A DNA stretch of 64,000 bases, from contig OU015649.1 of NCBI GenBank assembly GCA_907165275.2, forward strand, positions 1,952,001-2,016,000, read 5' to 3'. The notes beneath the pieces are model-generated. The model was not told the origin of the DNA, searched no databases, and was given only the letters and a program-made list of their open reading frames with translations. Each line of letters opens with the position of its first letter. Position 1 is the first letter of the stretch. A program made the translations under genes and the position numbers. Shown piece after piece: positions 40,520-51,704 of the stretch. The DNA comes from Zygaena filipendulae (Eukaryota > Arthropoda > Insecta > Lepidoptera > Zygaenidae).

Positions 40520-41228
40520 GATTTTGGTATTGCTCCAAGTAATATAAATCCTGCTGAAATCTAATGTACATTTACCCTAAATTAATCTTAGTAGATATGT
40601 CTATTGTCTATTAATTATTCTCTCATAATTTTTTAATATAATAATGGAATTTTGTTTAACTAACGTGATTAGTTTAGGTCTTAGGATATTGTTTCATTTT
40701 AATTCCTAATTTATAATATTGACGAACCTGTGTTGGATTTGTGCCGGCAGCTTAATTTTTTTATATTAAAATCAATAATTACATGTAAAACAATGATTGA
40801 CTGTAAAAACTCTGTCGATGAAAATGGTCGGAGTTATGACGAATTTCGTTCTAGGATCATGAATTTTGTAACTTTGATGTAAAATGTCGTTAAGTAACTT
40901 GTTACACAGGTAAATCAAGTTTTTTACTAAAAAAAGAGATATTTATTACGAATAGATAAGCGTTGTAAAGAGGTTAAACTGTGGAAAAGAGATTGGATCA
41001 TTGTCTATTTTTGTAACGGGAATGGTGGCTAATATGGGTATCTTAAAAAAAACTATTATATGTGGAAATATCAAAAATCCACAAAATATTTAATCTAATG
41101 TCTCTAGAAATTATAAAAAAAAACTCTGCATCATTATAATATACTGCATATTAATGGAAAAGTATACATAGATCAGTTGTAGGTACTTGTATAAAGGAGT
41201 GAATCCCTCATAGTGCTTTTTTTACCTC
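40520..41228. other. Intergenic, nothing recognised
   Basis: AT-rich, no ORF or repeat recognised. Confidence 0.45.
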
Positions 41229-41230
41229 TG

Positions 41231-41471
41231 CAGTGGCGTAGCGTAGCGGGGGCGGCAAGGACGGCTTGCCCTGGGCGCCATTTTTTGGGGGCAGGTAAAT
41301 TTCACAATAATAATCTGTTGTTCACTAAATTAGAAACTTCTAATAGGTATTGGACTGGTTTTAATCGGTAGTATAGAATTTTTTTTATTATTGGATTTAG
41401 TATTATCACATTAGGGGGGCGGCAAACAGGGCCTACGCCCTGGGCGACTGAAACCCACGCTACGCCACCGT
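41231..41471. mobile_element. hAT-like MITE
   Basis: CAGTGGCGTAGCGTAGC at left and CACGCTACGCCACCG at right, a typical hAT-type terminus (CAG-GGCGTA). Interior has two GGGCGGCAA..GCCCTGGGCG words. No clear 8-bp target duplication. Confidence 0.65.
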
Positions 41472-41485
41472 TCGTGTCCTCCCCC

Positions 41486-41992
41486 AATGCTACTGCTACT
41501 GCTCGTTAACGTTAATGTCCAAATACGCGTTAATTAAGGCATTAAAATACGTGTTGGCTACATTTAGTTTGCAACGTGCCGTTAAGCGTTAATTTCTAGT
41601 GAAATGACGAGTTAACACAAAATGGAGGTCAAAGCTTCAAACAGCTGTTTTTTTTTTCAATGTAGGTAGAAGCAGCTGTAATTTTAGACCATTCCATTGT
41701 CGTATTTTTAATGTTCCCGCCAAAACAAAGTAAATACGGTCTTGCTCCGCGCGTGCGCCACGCAGAATGAGAAGGCGTTAATGTTGCCAACACCGCTTAG
41801 TGCGCGCTAAAACCATGGCTAAAACCCTTTGATGTGTCCAAAAAACCGACACCCGAGCTATCGCTTAACGTTTAACGTCATTAGTAATGCCGTTAGTAAG
41901 TTAACCCGTAAAAATGTTGGCCACATCTACGTAATGCCTTATTTAGCGCACTAATTTACGCGTTAACACGCAGGTGTAGCAGTAGCATTAGA
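41486..41992. mobile_element. TIR element family F
   Basis: AATGCTACTGCTACTGC at left, GTAGCAGTAGCATT at right, about 500 bp, with many CGTTAA/TTAACG words throughout. Non-coding. Confidence 0.65.
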
Positions 41993-43360
41993 ATGAGCAA
42001 ACGCGCAATTCCACATTGAGTATTATCAAGACGGTGTTAAGTAAGTTTTTCCTTTATCAGTATAATATTTTTGAACAATTCCCCACCAGTTTAAAACTAC
42101 AAAAACATGTGCTAAAGTTTAAAAAAATATTTGCGTTAGTAATAGTTTTAAATCCGACGTCGGTGGCAAATATAAAATAACTAATCTATTATTTATTTAA
42201 TTAATTGCATATTATACAGAAACAAAAAGCTGTCTTTGATATTTTGTATGTATGTTTGCGTTTGCCGTATTCAGTAAAATTAATCTTTTCTGTTAAAATA
42301 TACTAGTCAAAATAGAATTTGAATATTATTAATATTGATACGGTTTTTTGTTATGATATTTTTTTTTCTGTGATAAAATATTTCTCGATTTTACTTTTTT
42401 TCTGCACAAAATTTTGGCATTAATTAATTATTCACAGCTATTAAGTCGCAAAACATCAAAGAACAAATAGACACTAACCCATCACAGACTATTAGATAGG
42501 CACACCTCAAACAATTTATTTTGTTTTCTTCGTTTACGCTCAATTGTTAAGTAGGTAGGTATCTACATAAAAAAAAATGTAACGTAAAAAGTAAAAACCG
42601 GCTATAAGTGAGTGATGAATCAAAAACGTTTTTTCAGTAGGTAGTCGATACAAGCATGTTATGTGATTTTTATTACAATTAACTAATTCTCAATCAAAAT
42701 ATTAGTTTGTAATATAATTTTAGGTGTATTTGAATGTTAAAAAATAACCATGGAAATTTTCGTATTATGTTAAAAATTAATATCTACAAATACGTACCTA
42801 ATCATTAATGATAGAAAGTTACAGAAAGAATAAAACTTAGAATAAATAAGACTACATCCATGATTAATATTATGTATGTTTGTTCTTTTTTTAATTCTAA
42901 TAAAAAAAAATAGTTCAATCGCTTTGATTAAAATATGTATTTGTAAACACGTCGTTCAATAAATTTATTTATGAGATATCTTTTTTTAGATAGGTATGTC
43001 ATTGTTGAAATAAAATTATCGCACGTCGTTAGTTGAAAACGAAGGGCACTCGTCTCTGTAAATATGTCTTTCTTTACAGATAATGTAGTGTTATTATAAA
43101 TTATTATTGAAAACAACCATAAAAGACAATATAGCGCAGTTTAAAATACATAATTATTATATTTAATTAGCTTTTCGGCGTCACTGTACAAAATACGTTA
43201 CCTATTTCAATAAATTAGCACAGAAACCTCCATGATGTTATATTGTTTTATTTGCTAACTTGGCAAGAGGGAGTAATAATTAAAAATAATAGAAATAAAC
43301 AATCATACCTAGTAGGTACGCTAACATCAAACAGAAAAGTAAAATCACTAGGTACTTTTC
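41993..43360. other. Intergenic, nothing recognised
   Basis: Very AT-rich; no gene. The 62-aa minus ORF at 42928-43116 has no recognisable motif. Confidence 0.45.
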
Positions 43361-43361
43361 T

Positions 43362-43527
43362 TACGGCCGCACTGAGTCGTTTTAATGATTACTTAATTTT
43401 AAGTAAAGATTTTAAAAACAAAACTGCCGCACTCAGAGACGTTCATTTTATTTATGTTAATTGGCATTTAACTAATTAAAGTTAAATACCAATTAGCATT
43501 AATTAAAACGATTCAGTGCCGGCGTAA
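43362..43527. mobile_element. MITE family B, short copy
   Basis: GGCCGCACTGAGTCGTTTTA at left and AAACGATTCAGTGCCGGC at right, inner TTAATTGGCATTTAACTAAT palindrome. Confidence 0.7.
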
Positions 43528-43861
43528 ATGCTTTGACAAAATAGCTCTGTTCCCTAAACTTTGATACCATTTACCCGATGGCACTTATAGGTAGGTCCAG
43601 GTACCTACGTCATACATTACCTACTTGGATATTTCTTTCCTTTCTTTTATGCTTTCTAATTTCTTGTGTATTTTATTTAAGTTTAGTTTACATGGGTGAC
43701 TAACTAAAGTCGCACGATTTTTGCCCTCGCGATGAAATTCGACCGTCTGAATGGCAATTCGGCTAGGTCTTGTCTAGGCGGCTTGGTGAGGCGATTTGTG
43801 AAGCGACTAGCCGCACGGCGTAAACCCTTCTTTATGTAAAAGGTTTAGTTATTATTTTTAT

Positions 43862-43937
43862 AATGATCGGTTGAGTAGGTACCTAAGGAAGCGTAACAAA
43901 CAAACGCACATCCCGCATTTACAATATTAGTTAGGAT
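43862..43937 (-). mobile_element. Helitron-like 5' fragment
   Basis: GATCGGTTGAGTAGG, AGCGTAACAAACAAAC, and ACAATATTAGTTAGGAT right end. Confidence 0.55.
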
Positions 43938-44075
43938 TTTAAATCATAGTATAGGTCACCTATTTACGACACGTAAGGTGACACACCTTTGAATGTTAAA
44001 TTCCCTAGAAATATTTCTTCAAAACGAAATTGTAAAAAAGAAAAAATGAAAGGTTCCATTAGGTGTTTATTTTAT

Positions 44076-44282
44076 GTTGTGCCCCGCGGTTTCACCCGCG
44101 TTAATTTCAGAGTTCCCGCGGGAATTCTGGGATAAAAGTACCCTATGTGATAATATGATGTATAAGCTATATAATTGTAGAGTTTCATTTAAATCCAGTA
44201 GTTTTTGCGTGAAAGAGTAACAAACATCCATCCATCCATCCATACATACTTACAAACTTTCGCGTTTATAATATTACTAGGA
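44076..44282 (-). mobile_element. Helitron-like non-autonomous element
   Basis: TTGTGCCCCGCGGTTTCACC (CTAG lost), (CATC)n tract and CGTTTATAATATTACTAGGA right end. Near twin of the 16935-17149 copy. Confidence 0.75.
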
Positions 44283-44342
44283 TCCAAATCAAACCACACC
44301 ACGCCACGTAGCAAAGATACCACCTACCAATAAGTGATTAAG

Positions 44343-44667
44343 GGTATTTTCCGTTATTACTGACAGCACTACTGGCCCAGTGCAGTCAGTGCTCTTACTG
44401 AAGAGATATTCATTCCGTAATAACTGACAGTATCCTCAGGTAGGCAGTATGACGTCATAATCGTCGCCATTTTTGTTCTGTGACCCCTGGGTGCTGAGAG
44501 CACCTCTAGGTAAGGTGCTCTCAGTAAAAAATGGCGACGATTATGACGTCATACTCCTACGCTAGGATACTGCGGCAGTATACTTAAAGTTATAACGGAA
44601 TTAATTTCTCCTTAATGACTTCAATGAAAGCACTAGGCCAGTGCTGTTAGTAATAACGGAACATACC
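44343..44667. mobile_element. MITE family C, full palindromic copy
   Basis: GGTATTTTCCGTTATTACTG at left, GTAATAACGGAACATACC at right; arms extend inward through ATGACGTCATAATCGTCGCC and its complement to a GAGAGCACC/GGTGCTCTC centre. Confidence 0.85.
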
Positions 44668-44688
44668 CAAAGTCTTTATTATTACTTA

Positions 44689-44860
44689 CTAGCTGTTCCC
44701 CGCGGTTTCACCCACGGTGATTTGGGAGTTGAGAGACTCTATGTCCTCTGTACCTACCTCTAACAATGTGCATTCAAAATTTCATGATGATCGGTTGAGC
44801 CGTTAAGGTGTGAAAGCATAACAAACAAACTCACTTTCGCATTTTTATTATTAGTAAGGA
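44689..44860 (-). mobile_element. Helitron-like element, full ends (172 bp)
   Basis: CTAGCTGTTCCCCGCGG after A at left; TTTTTATTATTAGTAAGGA then T at right. Confidence 0.8.
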
Positions 44861-44899
44861 TTAAGCAAATAAAACCTACAGTAGGTAGGTACGCCGTGA

Positions 44900-45417
44900 T
44901 TACCTTCTCTCTGGGTACGCCCTCTGCTAAAAATTCATGTCAATACGATATTTTAGCCAATGTCAGTCCCCATTAAAAATTGTGACGTTGATTGACAGTA
45001 CACGTTTTATAGCAATGTCACTGCTCTCTGCTTCAAAGTTTTTATTTGACGTTTAGTTTTAGTAAACGTCTGCGAAGGCTGTTGCGTATTGTGTGGACTG
45101 TGGAGACAATTTAAAATTGTGAAGCATAATATTCGTAATTCGTATTGTTCTACGTGATTACAAGAGACTATCCAATATCCATCAGTCGCGCGATAAGCGA
45201 TACCTAGATAATTAAACGATACGATAACGCAATAAGCCCATTGAACAGTAGTATTTGGTAGCAGCTTACTCGCGCGTTTTTCACAACGATATGCAATTAT
45301 TATTGTGCATCACAAAACAATTTGTCGTAATTTTCTATAATCATATGTAAAACTTATTACAAGTTTTTGTGATGTCGATGTGATCTCTGTGCGATTACGG
45401 AAGTGGCGGGCGACACT
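44900..45417 (+). promoter_or_regulatory. Presumed promoter and 5' UTR of the EEPD1-like gene
   Basis: Repeat-free AT/GC-mixed sequence between the last repeat and the ATG. No TATA box or initiator could be assigned with confidence. Confidence 0.35.
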
Positions 45418-45691
45418 ATGGGGCAAAGTCCGAGTTCTGGCAGGAATAAAAGCGTTCGACGATCGTTGAGGAGTTTCTCTCGGCGGAGTAAGCTGAACAA
45501 GTCTAGTTTGAGTCACACGTTCAACATGCAGCCTTCTGAGGAGTATTTGGAGCTGATGAACGTGAACACGGCTACCGAAGAGCAGCTGATGACCCTGCCG
45601 GGAGTCAACCGCCAGCTGGCGAGGTCTATAGTCCGTCACAGGCAGATGATTGGGCGGTTCAAGCGTGTCGACGACCTCGCTTTGGTGTCAG
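45418..45691 (+). CDS. EEPD1: EEPD1-like exon 1 (first HhH)
   Basis: Residues 1-91: MGQ start, basic Ser/Arg segment, then the first HhH to DLALVSG. Donor GTGATT, one base carried. Confidence 0.9.
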
Positions 45692-48518
45692 GTGATTTAT
45701 TTATTTGCCAATGTTGAATATATCATGGTGTCACAGGTTCTTTATGAACATTGGTGTTTACTCTGAATCTGGGTGGTTGGTATATTTCGTTAAAAACAAA
45801 AAAAAATATAGAAGCATTTTATTAATATTTATTAGGTGGGGCTGCAGGCTGTGTGAAAATGTCCGATCATTACTATTACTATAAATTGTAATTTTATTGA
45901 CTGACTGATTGACTTATATGGAAATATAATTCTCTAGGAGAATAAAATTAGTATCTAAAAAAAATACAAAATTTTATAGTTTCTAATGTGTTTCTTACAG
46001 TTTTACACTATTTACTTGATTGTATTGCTTTTTATTGTTATTAAAAGGATATACCAACAGAGAAAACACCAATACTTGCAAACAAATCAACACAAAAATA
46101 ATAAAGGTTGGATAGATTTAAAATACCTACATAAAATGTTTGCAAACCTTATTATCACACTATAAACAGCATAGCTGCTAGCTTATCTTCTGCTATATTT
46201 CTGTTGTTATATGACAATACTGAAATTAAGAACAATATTTGACTTAGTAGACAAAGCAATGGAAATGATTAGGTGTAACCAAGTACCCAATTTAATTTGA
46301 AATGCCAAGAGTAAAACAAAGTCTAATAATAAGTACTATAACGACATATTCACTGATATTAACTCTGTATACTTAAATAGCAAGTGGTACTAGAATTTAT
46401 GGTATAATTATTAAAAGTGTGTATGGCTTGTGAATTAAGATTTTATTAAAGGAAAAGTTCAAATATGAATAGCACAAACAATAATTGTGCCTGTGAAGGC
46501 TACATAAATATTTTATTTCTTTGTTAATGAAAGGTTTTTTTCAATTGAAATAAGTTTCAACCTCATTCTCAATATTTAACTGATTGTGATCAATAAATTT
46601 TCTTTTTCCCTATAAAATTATTATTAATATCAACCATAATGTAAGAACGTTTGAAAATATGTTATCACAAAACATGTTCCTTTTTAGGTATAGGTGCTGA
46701 AAAACTTGAATTATTGCGACCAGAGATATGTGTTAATACCAAAAAAGCTCTATCTAGAGCTAGCTCTTGCACCCAATCCTTAGACAGTGTACGTACCAAT
46801 GTTGAGAGCAAACTGTGTTCGGTCAACTCATCCAGTGTTTTTCAATTGCAATGTGTGCCCGGCCTCAATCAGGAAATAGCGGCGAATATAGTAGATCACC
46901 GCAATAAGAAAGGTCCATTTAAATCGTTAGATGATTTAATAAAAGTACGTGGCATGGATATAGTAAGACTGAGTACTGTAAAGCATCACCTAAGCTTAGA
47001 ATTAAGGAAATGTGAGAGTGTTCAACATTTAAATAATGGTCATGTGAACGGTTGGACAGAACCATCACTGAACGGATCAATAAGTAATGGAGTTACTAGC
47101 ACTCCAAAATCAGTACACAGGAAGAGCTTGTCAATGCCAACAAAATTCCAATTGACTTTGCCGAATGGATTCGCGAACGCGCCCGTAAATGATATATTAG
47201 ATTTGCTGTCGGCTTACTCACATAGACCAATTGTAGAAGAAGACTTTAAATACGAAAGAGACGGAATAAAATGTTGTCGCATTGCCTCCTGGAACCTCCA
47301 TCAACTTAGCAAAGATAAGATAATGAATCCCGGCGTGAGAGAAGTAGTCTGCAGAACTATTTTGGAAAACAAGTAAGTTCTTAAATTAATACATTATAAT
47401 AAACTGTTATAGAGAATTCTCGATTATTTACGCGATGTTCATACGTCTGCGCGTCCCTCACAATCGCACATACAGCTTATTATTATGGTATACTAGCTGT
47501 TCCCTGCGGTTTCACCCGCGTTATTTTCGGAGATCCCGCGGGAATTACGGGATAAAAAGTACCCTTTGTGTCATTCTGCTGTATAAGCTATATTGTTGTA
47601 AAGTTTCATTAAAATCCATTCAGTAGTTTTTGCGTGAAAGAGTAACAAACATACATCCATGCATACAAACTTTCGCGTTTATAATAAATATTTATTTATT
47701 TATTCAAAAAAACGACCAACAAAGCGTACACCGTAACATATTATTAGTAAGGATACGAGAATCTAAGTGTGATAACGTGTGAATGTTTCTAGGTTTTACC
47801 GATTTTTTGCATCTATTCCTTTGATAATTGCATTTTACTTTACAGGTCGATAATAATTTATCATAGATTAGATAGATGATTATATTGTGTAGATTGTGTT
47901 GTCAAGATCATACTGTTGTGGACTACTAATAGTCATTACGTCTTAGCTCCAAACATTATACAAAAGCACAATCACAGCACAGTGCACACCATCAATCAGA
48001 TCTTCTGTCCCTAAAAACCTTTTGTTGGAATTATTTGACTGCTATCCTTACTAATATTATAAAAGCGAAAGTGAGTTTGTTTGTTTGTTTGTTACGCTTT
48101 CACGCCTCAGCGGCTAAACGGATCATCATGAAATTTTGCATACACGTTTTCAGAGGTATAGATTGGGTATAGAGAAGAACGCAGGTGAAACTACATTAAA
48201 TTTTGCTTACTATGCAGTATACACATTGTCAAGGCAGGGTAGGTAGGTACAGAAGAAAACATAAGATAGTACTTTTATCTCGGAACACCCACGGGATCTC
48301 TGAAATTAACGCGGGTAAAACCGCGGGGAACAGCTAGTTAAAAATAAATCTTTATTCTCCAACAGGTTATCAATAATAGCCATACAGGATGTTCTGAATG
48401 AAGAAGCGTTAAAAATTTTGTGCGAAGAATTGAACTCGCCGACTTTGAGGAGGGTTAGGGAGTGGAAGAGCAACAGCCACAGATGGGAGTATTGTTTGTC
48501 AGCGGACAGTAATTCGAG
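45418..48518 (+). CDS. EEPD1: EEPD1-like protein, 5' part (3 coding exons; gene continues beyond)
   Basis: Exons 45418-45691, 46688-47372 and 48366-48518 join in frame to give the first ~371 residues; exon 3 ends in a GTAAGA donor and no following exon was found. The N-terminus MGQSPSSGR has a Gly2 suitable for myristoylation, followed by a Ser/Arg-rich segment. Two helix-hairpin-helix modules follow: VNTATEEQLMTLPGVNRQLA at about 50-69 (to ~107) and a second at about 135-195 (VPGLNQEIAANIVDHR). The endonuclease/exonuclease/phosphatase fold starts with CCRIASWNLHQL near residue 287, and exon 3 carries the first catalytic strand (IIAIQDVL). In vertebrates (known) EEPD1 is a nuclease-family protein reported at the plasma membrane in cholesterol efflux and at stalled replication forks; insect function is not shown here. 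An in-frame GTG lies upstream at 45403, but the ATG at 45418 gives the MG start shared with vertebrate EEPD1. Confidence 0.88.
45692..46687. other. EEPD1: EEPD1-like intron 1, nothing recognised
   Basis: AT-rich intron, no repeat copy recognised. Confidence 0.5.
46688..47372 (+). CDS. EEPD1: EEPD1-like exon 2 (second HhH, start of EEP domain)
   Basis: Acceptor TTTTTAG restores the motif VSGIGAEKLELL. Includes the second HhH, a Ser/Asn-rich linker, and NPGVREVVCRTILENK, nearly identical to vertebrate EEPD1. Donor GTAAGT. Confidence 0.92.
47493..47753 (-). mobile_element. Helitron-like element interrupted by a second insertion
   Basis: CTAGCTGTTCCCTGCGGTTT at left, TTCGCGTTTATAATA, then ~53 bp of (TTTA)n-led foreign sequence (about 47686-47738), then ATTATTAGTAAGGA completing the 5' end. 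Confidence 0.75.
48045..48337 (+). mobile_element. Helitron-like composite element next to EEPD1 exon 3
   Basis: TCCTTACTAATATTATAAAA after A; two modules; GCGGGTAAAACCGCGGGGAA hairpin, CTAG before T. Ends 28 bp upstream of exon 3. Confidence 0.85.
48366..48518 (+). CDS. EEPD1: EEPD1-like exon 3 (EEP catalytic strand)
   Basis: Acceptor CCAACAG; LSIIAIQDVLNEEALKILCE and LNSPTLRRVREWK match the EEPD1 sequence after ENS/ENK. A Helitron-like copy ends 28 bp upstream. Donor GTAAGA leads to an intron of more than 15 kb. Confidence 0.9.
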
Positions 48519-48544
48519 GTAAGAACAGGCTAGAAATGGTTTAG

Positions 48545-48655
48545 ATGTCAAATGTTAACCGAAGATCTGGTAAAGATTGGAGCCGTGGAGACCCTTGAGA
48601 GAGGCCTTGGTCCAGTACCGGATGTCTGTCAGCTGATATGATAATGAATTGATGA
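48545..48655 (+). mobile_element. RTE-type LINE 3' tail
   Basis: AGATTGGAGCCGTGGAGACC, GAGAGGCCTTGGTCCAGTAC, GTCTGTCAGCTGATATGATA and a short ATGA-type tail: a widespread lepidopteran LINE end. Confidence 0.7.
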
Positions 48656-48659
48656 TATT

Positions 48660-49130
48660 ATAATAGGTATTATGCTAATCTGATTATTATTCTTTTTTAC
48701 TTTTGAGAGTACAAAAATAATCAGATTAGTGTAGTGGACTGTCTACTGACTATAGTAAATGCGTACGATCGCGGGTGATAATAATCTATAATAAAAATAA
48801 TTTAATTCAAACCCGGATCCTTAGTAGTGTTAGTAACAATTTTCTTACATTATATGTCAGGGTTAGTAACACTAAATGAAGAGAACATGGAAGCCGCACT
48901 GTGCTCTAGAAAATCGACTTTAACTATAACAAAGGTCATTTCGAAATTTGAAGTAGGTACCTATCGTTAATCGTAAGTTTAAATTAATAAGGTCTAGTTT
49001 TGATTGCACATATACCTACGTATTGTAAGAATCCAAATCACGACGCATTGTTTTGTTTTTGGGTGGAAATGGCGGAGTGATTTGTATTGGGAGCAGTTTG
49101 GATGGTACTTACTGCAGTTCGTTCACTGGG
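48660..49130. other. EEPD1-like intron 3, nothing recognised
   Basis: AT-rich, no exon or repeat identified. A short inverted pair (AATCTGATTATTATTCTTTT / AAAATAATCAGATTAG) is at 48677-48730. Confidence 0.4.
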
Positions 49131-49134
49131 GTAA

Positions 49135-49281
49135 TCCTTAAATAAATGCGAAAGTGAGTTTGTTTGTTTGTTTATTTATTTGTTACGCTTTCACGCCTTT
49201 TTGAAATTTTGAATACACGCTGTCTGGAGTACAGAAAAGATCCCCGAAATTAACGCGGGTGAAACTGTTGGGAGCAGCTAG
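49135..49281 (+). mobile_element. Helitron-like element, deleted interior (147 bp)
   Basis: TCCTTAAATAAATGCGAAAG after A; ACGCGGGTGAAACTGTTGGG; CTAG before T. Confidence 0.75.
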
Positions 49282-49781
49282 TAAGGAAATAAAGCGCGTT
49301 GTCACTCATCGCGCTATTCGATAGTGAACTGAACCTTATAACAAAAGTAGTAACGTGCAAAATCGATTGCAGTCCTATCGCTTCTTATCTCGCTCGCGTA
49401 ATTCAAGCGATTTCGTGTACTGAATAAATTGCTTGAAGTAATTTCAGATGTGATTAAAATTGTTGGATATAATTTGATGCTTCAGTAAGAAAAAGCGATG
49501 GATGAGTAGACTTAGGTAAAACGGCCGTATACCAGAATACCCGTTATCTAAGTAACTAGGTACCTAAACGTTACAAGAATCTTTCCACCAAATATAAAAA
49601 AAAAAACAAATTATAAACAGAATTTGAAGAAATGATGTCTTAGAATGAATTATGAATTTGTGATCGATGAATAGACAAACTTACGTGTCATAACATGCAC
49701 TGATAAAATATTGTATTTGTACTAATTATGTACTAATTATGTCATTAGTTAGTACCTACTTTGTACCTTTCCATCTATACA
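49282..49781. other. Intronic/intergenic, nothing recognised
   Basis: AT-rich with no gene, directly left of the large TIR element. Confidence 0.4.
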
Positions 49782-50915
49782 TAGTGGGGGTTTTATTGGT
49801 CGCAACCTTGACACTTTTGTATCAAAGGACGCCGCTTGGAACAGTTGATCCTTGGGTTAAACTAAGCTGATTTAGACCGGGTGACACGAGGTACCCCCCC
49901 TCCCTTGCCCAGGGGAGGGGGGTGAAGAGTGCTTCGCCCGCGTTGCAGTCTGCGCTCGATTTCTGCCCACATATAGCTACTAGGTCAAGTTTGGTATCGT
50001 TTTCATATAAATCGAGGACGAGGATTTCATTTCTGGAATAAACTTTTTGCCCGTCCATAGAAAAAAACCGAGCAACTGGCAAAAATAAAAAAAAATAAAA
50101 AAATAAAATTCGGAATATCGTCGCTAAGAATTATACTACGAGTAATTTCACCATATAAAAAATATAGTGTTATAGCCCCTTTATTCTTAAATGTAAAAAA
50201 AAATATTTGAAAACATCTTTTAAGTATAAGTGTGTTAAAAAAAATATTTTACATAGCACGGCGGGACCGAATTTCTTAAACGAAATTTTAAAAAACTCAA
50301 ATATTTGCTTTAACATTTCGCCCAGACTGCTAGACTGGCATTTTTTTTGAACAAAATAATATATGTGACTTAAATATGAACACAAACATAATATTAATTT
50401 ATTATTTATTCGTATGTAAATAAAAAATGCACCATTATTGACAGTTTCGACTACATCTGCAAAGATCTGTACACTTACAACGCAGTTACATCTATGTCTA
50501 CGCTGTACTTAGCATTTGCATCTAATTAATCCAATAAGTTAATTAAGACAGGGTGACATGCGGAACCCCCCCAGCGGGTGGGCAGGGGAGGGGGTGGAAA
50601 ATGCATCGTCCGCGACGCAATCCGCGCTCGATTTTGCCTCTATATGGCTACTAGGTGGAGTTTGGTGTCGTTTTGGTATAATTCGAGGACGAGGATTTTA
50701 CTTCTGGAATAAACCTTTGCCTATCCATAGAAAATAACCGAGTAACAGGTAAAAGAAAAAAAATAAACAAAATTAAATTCGGAATATCGTCGCTCAAAAT
50801 TATACCACAAGTAATTTCAGTAAACAAAAAATTAGTCCCTTTATTCTAAGATATAAAAAAATACTAAATACAACATCTTTTAAGTATAAGTATGTGGAAA
50901 ATATTTTTTATAGCG
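49782..50915. repeat. Left inverted arm of the 3.3-kb element
   Basis: One full and one partial ~670-bp unit, reverse complement of the right arm. The ORF at 49822-50082 (minus) mirrors 52789-53055 (plus). Confidence 0.75.
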
Positions 50916-51704
50916 CGCTATATTTTCTTCTGTCATGGTATTGCATCTTCTAATTCCTATACTTAAATTTTCTTCCATAGAACCTGAGAAAGCAGAAGTA
51001 ACAGCAATGTTTCCCGCCTTTACTGGTTGTGATTTTTTTTGCGGTAAAGGAAAAAAGAGTATCTTTGAAACCATGATGTGCATATCTAACAGCTACTGAG
51101 GGTTTCAAATTGGAAATACAAGGGGATATTGCCCAACCCTCGAGCTTACCCAAAACTAGAAACATCAATTGCCACTGCTATGTATGACAAGTACCTAAGT
51201 AAAAAAGGATATAATAAATTAAAATACAGAGCAGACCAACTGTAATTAAAGCCAGTACCTATCCTATAAAATTTAACTAATAGTTTGGATTATACGACGT
51301 ATGCACTGCTTCCGATCTGAAAAAGATGGGAAGCAGTGCATATTTTTATCTTTTAACATTCAACTCAAAACTTGGAATCAACGACAGTGATTGCATCATT
51401 GTTTAATTGTTAATCACCGATCAGGCTTTTGCACGGATGTGACCAACTGAATAAACCAATTATTCACGAAAAAGGATCGAAGCATTGAAAACATATTGCC
51501 GACTTAAGATTCTTTACATCAACATACAAGCGCTTTGAGCGGTGTACTAAGGAGGACATGCGTGGGGACAACTTCTTGTACCGCATCAAGATATAAGAAG
51601 GATATGGATCCTTCTAATAGGTTAGTGAAAACCAAATTCGGGAACCCGTATGGACTAGCTTGCTCCTAGCTTCTAGAGCACGCTTTGAATTAATAGTGTA
51701 CAAC

